Part shown: positions 53,969 to 62,849 of the stretch, one piece after another
How the letters are laid out: every line of letters starts with the position of its first letter
Numbering within the stretch: position 1 is the first letter of the stretch
Source of the DNA: Bosea sp. PAMC 26642
GTDB taxonomy: Bacteria; Pseudomonadota; Alphaproteobacteria; Rhizobiales; Beijerinckiaceae
DNA length: 64,000 nt
Reading direction: 5' to 3'
NCBI RefSeq assembly: GCF_001562255.1
Contig: NZ_CP014301.1
Span: forward strand, 1,612,001-1,676,000
The notes under the pieces: model-generated
Seen by the model: the letters and a program-made list of their open reading frames with translations, nothing else
The model's database searches: none
Told to the model about the DNA's origin: nothing
Made by a program: the position numbers and the translations under genes

Positions 53969-55579
53969 TCAGAACGGCAGGGCTTTGGGCTTGGCCCAGC
54001 GATACCACAAGGCAATCAGCATCCGCGTCAGTGTCACGGCCGTGATGACGGTCGTGAGGATGCCGAGGATGAACACGACCGCAAAGCCTCGCACCGGACC
54101 CGAACCCAGCGAGAACAACGCCACCGCCGCGATCAGCATGGTGACGTTGGAATCGATAATGGTGGCGAAGGCGCGCTGGAATCCAGCCTCCAGCGCCGAG
54201 ACGAGGCTCCGGCCCTGATGGGATTCCTCGCGCATGCGCTCATAGATCAGCACGTTGGAATCGACCGCCGTGCCGATGGTCAGCACGATGCCGGCGATGC
54301 CGGGCAGCGTCATCGTCGCGCCGAGCACCGACATAAGCCCGAAGATCAGGCAGACATGGACCAGCAGCGCGATCGACGCGATCAGGCCGAACACGCCATA
54401 GGTCAGGATCATGTAGATGATCACGAGCACGGTCGCGATCAGCGTCGCCATCTTGCCGGCCTGGATCGAATCGGCGCCGAGGCCGGGGCCGACGGTGCGC
54501 TCCTCGACGATGGTCATCTTGGCCGGCAGCGCGCCCGCCCGCAGCAGGATGGCGAGGTTGTTGACCGCCTCGACGGTGAAATTGCCCGAAATCTGGCCCG
54601 AGCCGCCCGTGATCGGCGACTGGATGACGGGAGATGAGATCACCTTGTTGTCGAGCACGATCGCCAGCGGACGGCCGAGGTTCTCGGTGGTCGCCTGGCC
54701 AAAGCGCTGGGCACCGCGGATATTGAAGCGGAAATTCACGATCGGCTGGCTGGTGCGCGAATCGAAGGCCGGCTGAGCGTCGACCAGATCCTCGCCTTCG
54801 ACGATCACCCGGCGCTCGACCGGCACGAGCTGTCCGGCGGCATCGTTGGACGGCAGCATGTCGACATCGCCGCTCTGGTTCTCGGCGACCATGCGGAACT
54901 GGAGCTTGGCGGTCTGGCCGAGAATATCCTTCAGCCGCTGCGGATCCTGCAGGCCCGGTACCTGCACCAGAATGCGGTCGAGGCCCTGGCGCTGGATGTT
55001 CGGCTCCGTCGTGCCGAGCGCATCGACGCGGCGGCGCAGCACCTCCATCGCCTGCTCGACGGCGCGGCGCACCCGCTCGTTTGCACCGGCCTCGGTCAGC
55101 GACATCTGCACTAGACCGTCCGGCTGCTCGCTGACGTCGATCGTATTGTTGCCCGAAGGCCCGAAAGCGCCGAGCGTCCCGACCTGCTGGGCCAGTTCGC
55201 GCAGCTTCGGCAGGAGCTTCGCCCTGTCGGCGGCCTCTGGCACGCGCACCTGCACACCGCGCGCGGTGAGTCCAATGCCGCCCTGGAAGCTGACGCGCTC
55301 GTCGCGCAGAATCCGACGCAGATCGTCGCGCAACTGCGTCACCTGGCTGCGGACGAGGTCCGCTCGGTCGATCTCCAGCAGCACATGCGAGCCGCCCTGC
55401 AGATCGAGCCCGAGCACCACCGCCCGCGTCGGAAGCAGGAAGCGCGGGATCCATGACGGTGCGCCGCGCTCGATCGCGGTACGCGTCTCAGGCGAAAGCA
55501 GGTTCGGCAGAGCGAGCCCGCAGCCGAAGAACAGCAGGAGGAGAACCGCGATGACCTTGCGGGCCTGGAAACGAAGCAT
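53969..55579 (-). CDS. secD: Protein translocase subunit SecD
   Basis: The 536-residue protein has an N-terminal span, a large periplasmic domain (GLDLQGGSHVLLEID, VDALGTTEPNIQRQGLDRIL, LQFRMVAENQSGDVDML) and a C-terminal bundle of spans (GIAGIVLTIGTAVDSNVLIY then ERMREESHQGRSLVSALEAG). The length is typical of alphaproteobacterial SecD. It lies 55 bases after yajC and before secF in one operon. Confidence 0.95.
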   Translation of the reverse strand: MLRFQARKVIAVLLLLFFGCGLALPNLLSPETRTAIERGAPSWIPRFLLPTRAVVLGLDLQGGSHVLLEIDRADLVRSQVTQLRDDLRRILRDERVSFQGGIGLTARGVQVRVPEAADRAKLLPKLRELAQQVGTLGAFGPSGNNTIDVSEQPDGLVQMSLTEAGANERVRRAVEQAMEVLRRRVDALGTTEPNIQRQGLDRILVQVPGLQDPQRLKDILGQTAKLQFRMVAENQSGDVDMLPSNDAAGQLVPVERRVIVEGEDLVDAQPAFDSRTSQPIVNFRFNIRGAQRFGQATTENLGRPLAIVLDNKVISSPVIQSPITGGSGQISGNFTVEAVNNLAILLRAGALPAKMTIVEERTVGPGLGADSIQAGKMATLIATVLVIIYMILTYGVFGLIASIALLVHVCLIFGLMSVLGATMTLPGIAGIVLTIGTAVDSNVLIYERMREESHQGRSLVSALEAGFQRAFATIIDSNVTMLIAAVALFSLGSGPVRGFAVVFILGILTTVITAVTLTRMLIALWYRWAKPKALPF

Positions 55580-55634
55580 CTTGCGTGAACTGCCTTGTTG
55601 TCGCGCGCCGGCCCCTAAGGGGGCCGGACGCCGT

Positions 55635-55961
55635 TCAGCTCTTGACCGGCTCGCCCTTGGTGCGGACGTCCGTGATCATGCCCTTGACGAATTTGACCTT
55701 CACGCCTTCGGCGATCTCGGCCTCGAGTTCGCCGTCGTCGATCACCTTGGTGACCTTGGCGATGATGCCGCCGGCCGTGATCACGGTGTCGCCACGGCGC
55801 ACGTTCTTGATCATCTCCTGATGCGTCTTCACCCGCTTCTGCTGCGGACGGATGATCAGGAACCACATGATCACGAAAATCAGCACGAACGGGACCAGCG
55901 ACATCAGGACGTCGGTCGAGCCTCCGGCGCCGAGGCCTTGAGCGAAAGCAGGGGTGATCAC
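55635..55961 (-). CDS. yajC: Preprotein translocase subunit YajC
   Basis: The 108-residue accessory subunit has one span (SLVPFVLIFVIMWFLIIRPQ) and the family words QQKRVKTHQEMIKNVRRGDT and VITAGGIIAKVTKV. The start is a GTG at 55961, supported by AAGGAG at 7-base spacing; the product then begins MITPAFAQ, as is usual. A longer open frame upstream is not supported. It leads the yajC-secD-secF operon. Confidence 0.93.
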   Translation of the reverse strand: MITPAFAQGLGAGGSTDVLMSLVPFVLIFVIMWFLIIRPQQKRVKTHQEMIKNVRRGDTVITAGGIIAKVTKVIDDGELEAEIAEGVKVKFVKGMITDVRTKGEPVKS

Positions 55962-56227
55962 GAAAAGGCTCCTTGATGTCGGTGGCGAGAAGGCCACCGC
56001 CGCTGGCGCGGCAAACGCATGGTCAGGCCGGAAAATCGCGCGGACTATAGCCAGCGACGCCGTGAAATCAATCGAACGCGCCGGAACGATCAAGCTCGCC
56101 CCTCACCTATGGGCTTGCCGCCATTCGCGCAATGGCCTTGCGTTCGCGGAAGCGGCAGGGTTTAGCTGTTCGCGCAACCGTACCGTCGGGTACGGTTGCG
56201 GCCTCGTTCCCTGCTTAGGCGTAACCC

Positions 56228-57106
56228 ATGACCGACACCGTCCCAGATCAGACGCTCGCGACCCTTCTGAGAATCGCGAACGCGCTGGAGCGCATCGCGC
56301 CGCCCGCGCGCAAGCCGGCAGCGCTGGCGCAGGCCGACGCCTTCGTCTGGCATCCGGCCGCCATCGAGCTGAGCCCGGTCGCCAAGGTGAACCGGGTCGA
56401 GCTCTCCTTGCTGCGCGGCGTCGACCGTGTCCGCGACACGCTGGCCGAGAACACCGAGCGCTTCGCCAAGGGCCTGCCGGCCAACAACGTCCTGCTCTGG
56501 GGCGCGCGCGGCATGGGCAAGTCGTCGCTGGTCAAGTCGGTCCATGCCGACACCAACCGGCGCCTCGCCGGCCATGTGCTGCCCCTGAAGCTGATCGAGA
56601 TCCACCGCGAGGACATCGAGAGCCTGCCGGTCCTGATGGGGCTGCTGCGGCCCGATCCGCACCGTGCCATCGTCTTCTGCGACGATCTCTCCTTCGACGG
56701 GCAGGACACCTCCTACAAATCGCTGAAGGCGGCGCTCGACGGCGGTGTCGAGGGCAGGCCCGACAACGTCGTGTTCTACGCCACCTCGAATCGCCGCCAT
56801 TTGCTGCCGCGCGCGATGATGGAGAATGAGCGCTCGACCGCGATCAATCCCGGCGAGGCGGTCGAGGAGAAGGTCTCGCTATCGGACCGCTTCGGCCTCT
56901 GGCTCGGCTTCCACAAATGCAGCCAGGACGAATATCTCGCGATGATCGACGGCTATGTCGGCCATTTCGGCCTTGAGATCGCCCCCGACACGCTGCGCCA
57001 CGAGGCGCTCGAATGGGCGACGACCCGCGGCTCGCGCTCGGGCCGCACCGCCTGGCAGTACATCCAGTATCTCGCCGGACGGCTGGGCAAGCGGCTGGAA
57101 GGGTAG
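56228..57106 (+). CDS. DUF815 family ATPase
   Basis: The 292-residue P-loop protein has Walker A GARGMGKSSLVKSVHAD, Walker B IVFCDDLSF and the sensor segment NVVFYATSNRRHLLPRAMME. A C-terminal lid is FGLEIAPDTLRHEALEWATT. The DUF815 family is related to AAA+ ATPases such as DnaC/IstB-like loaders but its role is unknown. It is divergent from yajC, and in alphaproteobacteria it is usually found there. The start is an ATG at 56228 without a strong ribosome binding site. Confidence 0.9.
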   Translation: MTDTVPDQTLATLLRIANALERIAPPARKPAALAQADAFVWHPAAIELSPVAKVNRVELSLLRGVDRVRDTLAENTERFAKGLPANNVLLWGARGMGKSSLVKSVHADTNRRLAGHVLPLKLIEIHREDIESLPVLMGLLRPDPHRAIVFCDDLSFDGQDTSYKSLKAALDGGVEGRPDNVVFYATSNRRHLLPRAMMENERSTAINPGEAVEEKVSLSDRFGLWLGFHKCSQDEYLAMIDGYVGHFGLEIAPDTLRHEALEWATTRGSRSGRTAWQYIQYLAGRLGKRLEG

Positions 57107-57112
57107 CGCTTT

Positions 57113-57262
57113 TCCCTTCTCCCCCTCGGGGCAGAAGGTGGCACGGCGAAGCCGTGACGGATGAGGGAAGCGCCTTATCCGCAACAAGAAAAGGGCCGCT
57201 TTCGCGACCCTTCCCTCATCCGTCTGCTCCGCAGACGCCTTCTCCCCCGCGGGGAGCAGGGT
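57113..57262 (+). repeat. Inverted-pair palindromic repeat, CTTCTCCCC/GGGGAGAAG family
   Basis: The left arm CCCTTCTCCCCCTCGGGGCA...GGATGAGGGAAG pairs with the right arm CTTCCCTCATCC...CTTCTCCCCCGCGGGGAGCAGGG. Inner GGATGAGGGAAG with CTTCCCTCATCC is exact over 12 bases. It lies between the convergent DUF815 and nlpD-like genes. Confidence 0.85.
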
Positions 57263-57263
57263 A

Positions 57264-57302
57264 AAAAACAGCGGGACGGCCTGTCCTGGGACCGTCCCGC
57301 TT
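57264..57302 (-). terminator. Rho-independent terminator of the nlpD-like gene
   Basis: On the minus strand AGCGGGACGG pairs exactly with CCGTCCCGCT around a 12-base loop, followed by GTTTTTT. It lies 49 bases after the stop. Confidence 0.9.
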
Positions 57303-57350
57303 CTGGTTTTCGATCGGTGGGGGTCTCGCGAGTCCCGATCGAAAGCAAAC

Positions 57351-58730
57351 TCAGTTGTTGAGATAGGGCGTCGGATCCACCGGCGAAGAACCCTTGCGCA
57401 GTTCGAAGTGCAACTGCGGCGACTGGACGTTGCCGGTCTGGCCCGACTGGGCCACGACCTGACCGCGCTTGACGGTGTCGCCGCGCTTGACCTTGAGATC
57501 GCCGTTATGGGCATAGGCCGAGACGTACCCGTTGGGGTGGCGGATCAGCACGAGGTTTCCATAGCCCTTCAGCTCGTTGCCGGCATAGGCGACGGTGCCG
57601 CCCTCGGCCGCCTTGATCGGCGTGCCTTCGGGAACCGCGATGTTGATGCCCTCATTGCCGCCCTTGCCGCTGAAGCCCTGAATGACGCGGCCACGGGCCG
57701 GCCAGCGGAAATCGGCCTTGTCGCCAGCGGAGGCTTCTTCCTGCTTGGGAATGCTCGCCGTCGTCTTGGGCTCGGCAACCGGCTCGGATTTGGGCACGGC
57801 GCTGACCTGGGTTTCGGCGGGCGCACTGGCGACGACCACCGGCTTGACCTTCTCGGGCGCAGGCTTCTTTGCCTCGGCGACGACAGGCTTGGCTGGCGCG
57901 GGAGCTGGCGCCGCGGCAGCGGCCGTCTTCCTGGCCTCCGCCTTGGCCTTGGCTTCAGCGGCGAATTTGGCGCGCGAGTCGCGCATCGCCTGGGCATCGG
58001 CGGCAGCCTTGGCCCTGGCGTCGGCAGCAGCGGCGACCTTGGGATCGATCGCGGGAGGTGCCGCGATCCGGGCAGCCGGTGTCGCAACGGCGACAGGAGC
58101 GGGGCGCGTGACAGCCGGTCTTGCCAGCACGTTCCGTGGCTCGGCCGGGACCGGAGCGCTGCGGACCATCTCCCTTGGAGCAGGCGCGGCAGCAGGAGCC
58201 CGGGCGGCGCTTGCCGTGGCGTTGTAGACCGGGATGATCACGGTCGAGCCCGGCGCGAGCGTCGAGCCCGAGAGCCCGTTCGCCGACATCAGCGCCGAGC
58301 GCGGCACGCCGTAGCGTGAGGAAATCACGTCGAGCGTCTCGCCCTGGGCGACGACGACAGGCGTTCCGCCCTGAGCTGACCAGCCAGATGCCGAACCGGC
58401 GTTGGGAGCAGATGCGGGAGCGGGAGCCGGAGCACGCATCGCCATGGACGATTGCGGCGGCGGCAGCGGCTGCGACCTAACGGACGCGACCGCAGGGGCC
58501 GGAGCCGAATAGCTCGCGGACGGCGCGTCGCCACCGCGGCCGAGCGAGCCGGTCGTCGCCGGGTCGCGGCCGCCGGCCGGAGCCTGCGCGCTCTTGAAGG
58601 GGCTTGTGAAAGGGGCGTCGCTGAAACGCATCGTGTCCGAGGAACACGCGCTGACGCTGAGCGCTAGAACACATGCCGTCGACAGGCGAAAGACGACAGT
58701 GGAGGTGACCAATCCGACTTGGCTACGCAT
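57351..58730 (-). CDS. LysM and degenerate M23 (LytM) domain lipoprotein, NlpD-like
   Basis: The protein is about 459 residues with a lipoprotein signal (ACVLALSVSAC, Cys lipidated). A LysM domain follows (VVVAQGETLDVISSRYGVPR), then a long Ala/Pro/Lys-rich linker. The C-terminal LytM domain lacks two zinc ligands: where active M23 enzymes have HxGxD, this reads NEGIN. QLHFELR is kept. E. coli NlpD has the same kind of loss and works as an activator of the amidase AmiC rather than as an enzyme. The order serS-surE-pcm-nlpD matches the conserved block. Confidence 0.9.
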   Translation of the reverse strand: MRSQVGLVTSTVVFRLSTACVLALSVSACSSDTMRFSDAPFTSPFKSAQAPAGGRDPATTGSLGRGGDAPSASYSAPAPAVASVRSQPLPPPQSSMAMRAPAPAPASAPNAGSASGWSAQGGTPVVVAQGETLDVISSRYGVPRSALMSANGLSGSTLAPGSTVIIPVYNATASAARAPAAAPAPREMVRSAPVPAEPRNVLARPAVTRPAPVAVATPAARIAAPPAIDPKVAAAADARAKAAADAQAMRDSRAKFAAEAKAKAEARKTAAAAAPAPAPAKPVVAEAKKPAPEKVKPVVVASAPAETQVSAVPKSEPVAEPKTTASIPKQEEASAGDKADFRWPARGRVIQGFSGKGGNEGINIAVPEGTPIKAAEGGTVAYAGNELKGYGNLVLIRHPNGYVSAYAHNGDLKVKRGDTVKRGQVVAQSGQTGNVQSPQLHFELRKGSSPVDPTPYLNN

Positions 58731-58848
58731 GAACAGAACACCCGCGAACAACGCAACTCGATGGGGACGATTAATGCCCCGTTCAGGTTACGAAAGCGTT
58801 TCGCGCGACGCCCTGCCCTTCATTTTTTTGCCGACATCTTCAGGACGC

Positions 58849-59508
58849 TCACAGTGCCTGTGCCAGCCCCGGCATCAGCGGCGGCAGGCGCACGGCAGGC
58901 CCCGTCGCATGGTCGAACGCGCCGTCCTCAATGCGCGTCACCAGCACACGCCGCGCCGCACCCTCGACGCGCAGCGCCCCGACTAGCTTTCCTGCGGGCG
59001 CCAGCCGCGTCAGCAGCGCTTCGGGAATCGCGTGGGCAACGCCGTTGACGAGGATGCGGTCGAAGCGGCCGAGCGTCCTGTCGGGCTGGAACCCGTCGGC
59101 ATGGCGCAGGTCGACCGCGGCAAAGCCGTTTCCGGCGAGCCGTTCATGCGCCGCCAGCGCCAGCGTCCGGTAGCGTTCGAGCGAAACCACCTCCGCGCCC
59201 ATCGCCGACAGCAGCGCCGCGACATAACCCGAGCCGGTGCCGACTTCGAGCACGCGCATCGAAGGCTGCAGGTCGAGCGCCGAGAGCAGGCTCGCCACGG
59301 TGTGTGGCGCCGTCATGGTCTGGCCGCAGGGCAGCGGCACGGAGACGTCCTGCCGCGCCAGATCTGCAAAGCGCGACGGCGCGAAACGCTCGCGCGCCAC
59401 CTTCTCCATGGCCCGCAGCACGGTGAGATCGCGCACTCCCTGAGCCCGCAGCGACAAAAGGAAGGCGACGGTCCGCTCGCCCGCGCTGGAGGCCGTTTCG
59501 TCGGTCAT
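58849..59508 (-). CDS. pcm: Protein-L-isoaspartate O-methyltransferase
   Basis: The 219-residue repair enzyme methylates L-isoaspartyl residues in aged proteins. The active-site loop is CGQTMTAPHTVASLL, close to the consensus GQTxSxP, with Thr in place of Ser. The SAM-binding motif is VLEVGTGSGYVAALLSAMG. Its position between surE and nlpD is the usual one. The ATG at 59508 matches the typical N-terminus (SLRAQGVRDLTVLRAMEKV). Confidence 0.93.
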   Translation of the reverse strand: MTDETASSAGERTVAFLLSLRAQGVRDLTVLRAMEKVARERFAPSRFADLARQDVSVPLPCGQTMTAPHTVASLLSALDLQPSMRVLEVGTGSGYVAALLSAMGAEVVSLERYRTLALAAHERLAGNGFAAVDLRHADGFQPDRTLGRFDRILVNGVAHAIPEALLTRLAPAGKLVGALRVEGAARRVLVTRIEDGAFDHATGPAVRLPPLMPGLAQAL

Positions 59509-59564
59509 GGCAACTCCACCCGCGCCATGCCTTAGGGCTCGCAGCCGTCAGGCCGCCGCGCGCC

Positions 59565-59672
59565 GTCATTCCGGGCGCAGCGAAGCGGAGACCCGGAATC
59601 CATCATGGAGCACTGACGGCGCTCCATGATGGATTCCGGATCGGCGCCGCTGCGCGGCTTGTCCGGAATGAC
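59565..59672 (+). repeat. Inverted-pair palindromic repeat, GTCATTCCGGGC family
   Basis: Arms GTCATTCCGGGC... and ...GTCCGGAATGAC pair. The centre GGAATCCATCATGGAGC with GCTCCATGATGGATTCC is an exact 17-base inverted repeat around about 8 bases. It lies between pcm and surE, on the shared transcript. Confidence 0.9.
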
Positions 59673-59695
59673 GGCGGGAGTGGACTGCATCGGGC

Positions 59696-60457
59696 TCAAG
59701 CGAAGACCCGCGCGAACTTCGTCAGCGTCGGCTCATGCGTCCGGTCGAGTTCGAGCGGCGTCACCGAAATCTTCTTCTCCGACAGCGCGCGCAGATCGGT
59801 GCCGTTGGCGGGCTCCGACTTGCTGCGCTGGAAGGCGATCCAGAAATACGGATTGCCCCGCCCGTCCTGGCGCGGCTCCAGCTTCATCAGTTCCTGGTCG
59901 CGCCGGCCCTGCACCGTCACCGCCACGCCCGCGACTTCGGCGGGAGGCACATTGGGGAAATTCAGGTTGAACAGGATGTCGTTCGGGATTCCTTCCGCCA
60001 GCAGCCGCTTGATGACGCCGGGCGCATGGTGGCGCGTGCAGTCCCAGTGGATATGGTCGCGGCCCTGCGGCCCATAGGCCTGGCTGATCGCGATCGAGGG
60101 GATACCCAGCAGCGTGCCCTCCATCGCGGCCGCGATGGTGCCGGAATAGGTCACGTCCTCGGCGACGTTCTGCCCGCGATTGACGCCAGACAGCACGAGA
60201 TCGGGCCGCTGGTCGATCAGAATCGAGCGCGCCGCCATGATCACGCAATCGGTCGGCGTGCCGGCCACGGCAAAGCGCCTCTCGCCAATCTGGCGCAGCC
60301 GCAGCGGGTTCGACAGCGACAGCGAATGCGCCACGCCCGACTGGTCGGTCTCGGGCGCAACCACCCAGACGTCGTCGGACAACTGCGCGGCGATCGCCTC
60401 CAGCACGGAAAGCCCCTCGGCATGGATGCCGTCATCATTGGTGACGAGAATGCGCAT
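59696..60457 (-). CDS. surE: 5'-nucleotidase SurE
   Basis: The 253-residue metal-dependent phosphatase acts on nucleoside monophosphates and helps stationary-phase survival. The metal site is [16 protein letters not shown], with [20 protein letters not shown] supplying the rest. [16 protein letters not shown] and FNLNFPN are typical. The ATG at 60457 is the family start; the longer frame upstream runs into the repeat. It is downstream of serS on the same strand. Confidence 0.95.
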   Translation of the reverse strand: MRILVTNDDGIHAEGLSVLEAIAAQLSDDVWVVAPETDQSGVAHSLSLSNPLRLRQIGERRFAVAGTPTDCVIMAARSILIDQRPDLVLSGVNRGQNVAEDVTYSGTIAAAMEGTLLGIPSIAISQAYGPQGRDHIHWDCTRHHAPGVIKRLLAEGIPNDILFNLNFPNVPPAEVAGVAVTVQGRRDQELMKLEPRQDGRGNPYFWIAFQRSKSEPANGTDLRALSEKKISVTPLELDRTHEPTLTKFARVFA

Positions 60458-60509
60458 GTTCAGCAGGCTTTCATGATGAAGCGAAACGGGGCGGCGGGCC
60501 GCGACGCGC

Positions 60510-60649
60510 CCCCTCTCCCCTTGCGGGAGAGGGTCGGGGTGAGGGGTCGCACTGCGCTCTCCAATACCGACGCGACGCGATGACGGAAAAGGACGGCGCG
60601 ACCCCTCATCCGGCGCTGCGCGCCACCTTCTCCCGCAAGGGGAGAAGGG
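60510..60649 (+). repeat. Inverted-pair palindromic repeat, CTCTCCCC/GGGAGA family
   Basis: The left arm CCCTCTCCCCTTGCGGGAGA...GTGAGGGGTCGC pairs with the right arm GCGACCCCTCAT...TCTCCCGCAAGGGGAGAAGGG. It fills the gap between serS and surE. Each arm also has its own short hairpin (TCTCCC...GGGAGA). Confidence 0.85.
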
Positions 60650-60677
60650 AAGAAGTGCCTTGCCTCGCCTGACGGCA

Positions 60678-62189
60678 TCACGCCTTCTCGACCCGCTTGA
60701 CCCCGCGCATGTACGGCACCAGCACATCGGGCACCGTGATCGAGCCGTCGGGGTTTTGATAGTTCTCCATCACCGCGATCAGCGCCCGGCCGACCGCCGT
60801 GCCCGAGCCGTTCAGCGTATGGACGAAACGCGGCGCGCCGCCCTCCTTGGGCCGGTAGCGCGCATCCATCCGCCGCGCCTGGAAATCGCCGCAGACAGAG
60901 CAGGACGAGATCTCGCGATAGGTCTTCTGCCCCGGCAGCCAGACCTCGATGTCGTAAGTCTTCTGCGAGGCGAAACCCATGTCGCCCGTGCACAACGTCA
61001 TCACGCGATAATGCAGGTCGAGCTTCTTCAGCACGGCCTCGGCGCAGACGAGCATCCGCTCATGCTCCTCGCGCGACTTGTCAGGCGCCGTGATCGAGAC
61101 CAGCTCGACCTTCTCGAACTGGTGCTGCCGCAGCATCCCACGCGTATCGCGCCCCGCCGAGCCGGCCTCGGCCCGGAAGCACGGCGTCAGCGCGGTGTAG
61201 CGGCGCGGGAACTCTTCCTCGGCGAGGATAGATTCGCGGACGAGGTTTGTGAGGGGGACTTCGGCCGTGGGGATGAGCCAAAGACCGAATTCGCGTGCTA
61301 GCTCCCGATTGTGAAGCTCTTCGATCGCACCAACATTGTCCAACAGAAAATCAGAGATAAGAGCTGGCAGACGCGTTGGCTCTACGGCGTCCCAAACGAC
61401 CGGACTGCCATCTGACCCCTTTAAGACGAAAAGGCTTGGATCTGCCGCAAGCTCACTGAAGAATTGCTTGAATGCCAATGTTGGCGGGACCGGGCGCCGA
61501 GTACCAAACTGATCATCCCGAAACTTCGGCAACTGCGCCGTACCGAACATCGCGTCATCCCGCACCATCAGCGGCGGGTTGACCTCGGTATAGCCGTGCT
61601 CCTCCGTATGCATATCGAGCATGAACTGCCCGATCGCCCGGCTCAGTCGCGCCACGCCCGAATTCAGCACCACGAAGCGCGAACCCGACAGCTTCGCCGC
61701 CGTCTCGAAATCCATCTGGCCGAGCGCTTCGCCGAGCTCGAAATGTTCTTTCAGCAGATTGGCCCCGAACAGCCGCCCGCCGGACTTCTCAGGCGCTTCG
61801 CCATGGGTGTGCAGCACGACATTGCCATGCTCGTCGGCGCCGTCGGGCACATCGTCATGGGGAATGTTGGGAATCGCGGCCAGCCGCTGGTCGAGCGCCT
61901 CCTTGGCCGCCTTCTCCTGCGCTTCCAGCTCGGGCTGCAGCGCCTTCAGCGCCGCGACCTCGGCCTTCAGGCTCTCGGCGAGGGCGGCATCCTTCGCCCC
62001 CATCGCCTTGCCGATCTCCTTCGAGAGGCCATTGCGACGCTCCTGCGAGCTCTGGGCCTTGGCGATGGCAGCACGGCGGGTGTCGTCGAGCGCCAGCAAC
62101 TCGGACGACGAGGTGTCCGTGACCCCCCTGCGCCCGAGCCCCGTATCGAACGCCGCGGCGTTCTCGCGAATCCATTTGATGTCGTACAT
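60678..62189 (-). CDS. serS: Seryl-tRNA synthetase with an internal extra segment
   Basis: This class II synthetase charges tRNA-Ser. The N-terminal coiled-coil arm (residues 1 to about 110) and the core motifs are intact: motif 1 NPPLMVR, motif 2 [19 protein letters not shown] and motif 3 [19 protein letters not shown]. The product is 503 residues where about 425-430 is usual. The excess is one block at residues 229-301, between [14 protein letters not shown] and [12 protein letters not shown], where most bacterial enzymes have only a few residues. By hand count 61321-61440 is about 52% GC, far below the flanks. There is no frameshift or stop. It is first in the serS-surE-pcm-nlpD block. Confidence 0.93.
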   Translation of the reverse strand: MYDIKWIRENAAAFDTGLGRRGVTDTSSSELLALDDTRRAAIAKAQSSQERRNGLSKEIGKAMGAKDAALAESLKAEVAALKALQPELEAQEKAAKEALDQRLAAIPNIPHDDVPDGADEHGNVVLHTHGEAPEKSGGRLFGANLLKEHFELGEALGQMDFETAAKLSGSRFVVLNSGVARLSRAIGQFMLDMHTEEHGYTEVNPPLMVRDDAMFGTAQLPKFRDDQFGTRRPVPPTLAFKQFFSELAADPSLFVLKGSDGSPVVWDAVEPTRLPALISDFLLDNVGAIEELHNRELAREFGLWLIPTAEVPLTNLVRESILAEEEFPRRYTALTPCFRAEAGSAGRDTRGMLRQHQFEKVELVSITAPDKSREEHERMLVCAEAVLKKLDLHYRVMTLCTGDMGFASQKTYDIEVWLPGQKTYREISSCSVCGDFQARRMDARYRPKEGGAPRFVHTLNGSGTAVGRALIAVMENYQNPDGSITVPDVLVPYMRGVKRVEKA

Positions 62190-62300
62190 CGTCGTCAGGC
62201 CATGCCGCCGCTGCGGAGCGCAGCGCCAGATGCTCTAGACCGGGAGCGCGAGCGATGGAACTGCCTTCGTTCAGCAACGCCCGTGGCCCAACCCTCGACG

Positions 62301-62823
62301 TCATCCCGGACAAGCCGCAAAGCGGCGCAGCTCCGGGATCCATCGTAGAGTTCGACGAGGCTAGTAAGGGGTCCTTGGATTTCGCTTTCCCAAGGCCAGG
62401 ATCAGTACGAGCGTCAATCGAGGTGGACCGTATCGTACAAGTCTCGCCAATTCGGATTGCCCGATTCGATCAGGGCAATCTTGCGGTCCCGACGCCAGCG
62501 CTTGACGCGTTTTTCTTGCTCGATCGCATCACGAACGCTTTCGAATTTCTCCGCGTATACGAGATGGACGACGCCATAATTCCGGACAAACTCCGATCCC
62601 CGCCCCTCTCGATGTTGATCGATCCTGCGGCTCAGACTGTTGGTCACGCCGACATAGAGCGTTCCGTTCCAGCCGCTCGCCATGATGTAGAGCCACATCG
62701 CTGTCGCCCCGCTCCCTGACATCCGGCCATAGCGCCGACAAGCGCCGGAATCGATCAAAAAGTGCTGTCCAGCTTTACGATGGATCCCGGAGCTGCGCCG
62801 CATTGCGGCTTGTCCGGGATGAC
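62301..62823 (+). mobile_element. Candidate gene-carrying palindromic element (two REP-like arms around a GIY-YIG gene)
   Basis: The left arm at 62301-62348 and the right arm at 62776-62823 are reverse complements over 48 bases with one mismatch. Each arm can fold on itself (TCCCGGA...TCCGGGA enclosing GCCGC...GCGGC). The 427 bases between hold one complete gene, the GIY-YIG nuclease. The same arms occur almost back to back at 22518-22638. This looks like a filled and an empty form of one element. No target duplication was evident. Chance trapping of a gene between two single repeats is the alternative. Confidence 0.5.
62414..62698 (-). CDS. GIY-YIG nuclease family protein
   Basis: This 94-residue single-domain protein has the GIY-YIG layout: WLYIMASGWNGTLYVGVTN (the two tyrosine blocks), SRRIDQHREG with the catalytic Arg, and RDAIEQEKRVKRWRRDRK with the Glu region. 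It is of the small stand-alone UPF0213/YhbQ-like type, which often occurs in several copies per genome in alphaproteobacteria. I chose the ATG at 62698; an ATG at 62722 is possible. It lies 65 bases from one repeat arm and 77 from the other, and has no functional link to serS or tatC. Confidence 0.9.
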   Translation of the reverse strand: MWLYIMASGWNGTLYVGVTNSLSRRIDQHREGRGSEFVRNYGVVHLVYAEKFESVRDAIEQEKRVKRWRRDRKIALIESGNPNWRDLYDTVHLD

Positions 62824-62849
62824 GTAGCGGTAGCGTAAAGACGGAATTG

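Noticed and set aside
53033..54637. A long plus-strand frame opposite secF and secD
   Set aside because: It has the same shadow composition, crosses two genuine genes, and has no start signal.
60510..60649. A terminator between serS and surE
   Set aside because: The hairpins lack a T run on either strand, and the element matches the repeat family seen elsewhere.
61287..61505. An intein as explanation of the extra block in serS
   Set aside because: The block is only about 73 residues, does not begin with Cys or Ser, does not end in His-Asn, and shows no splicing motifs.
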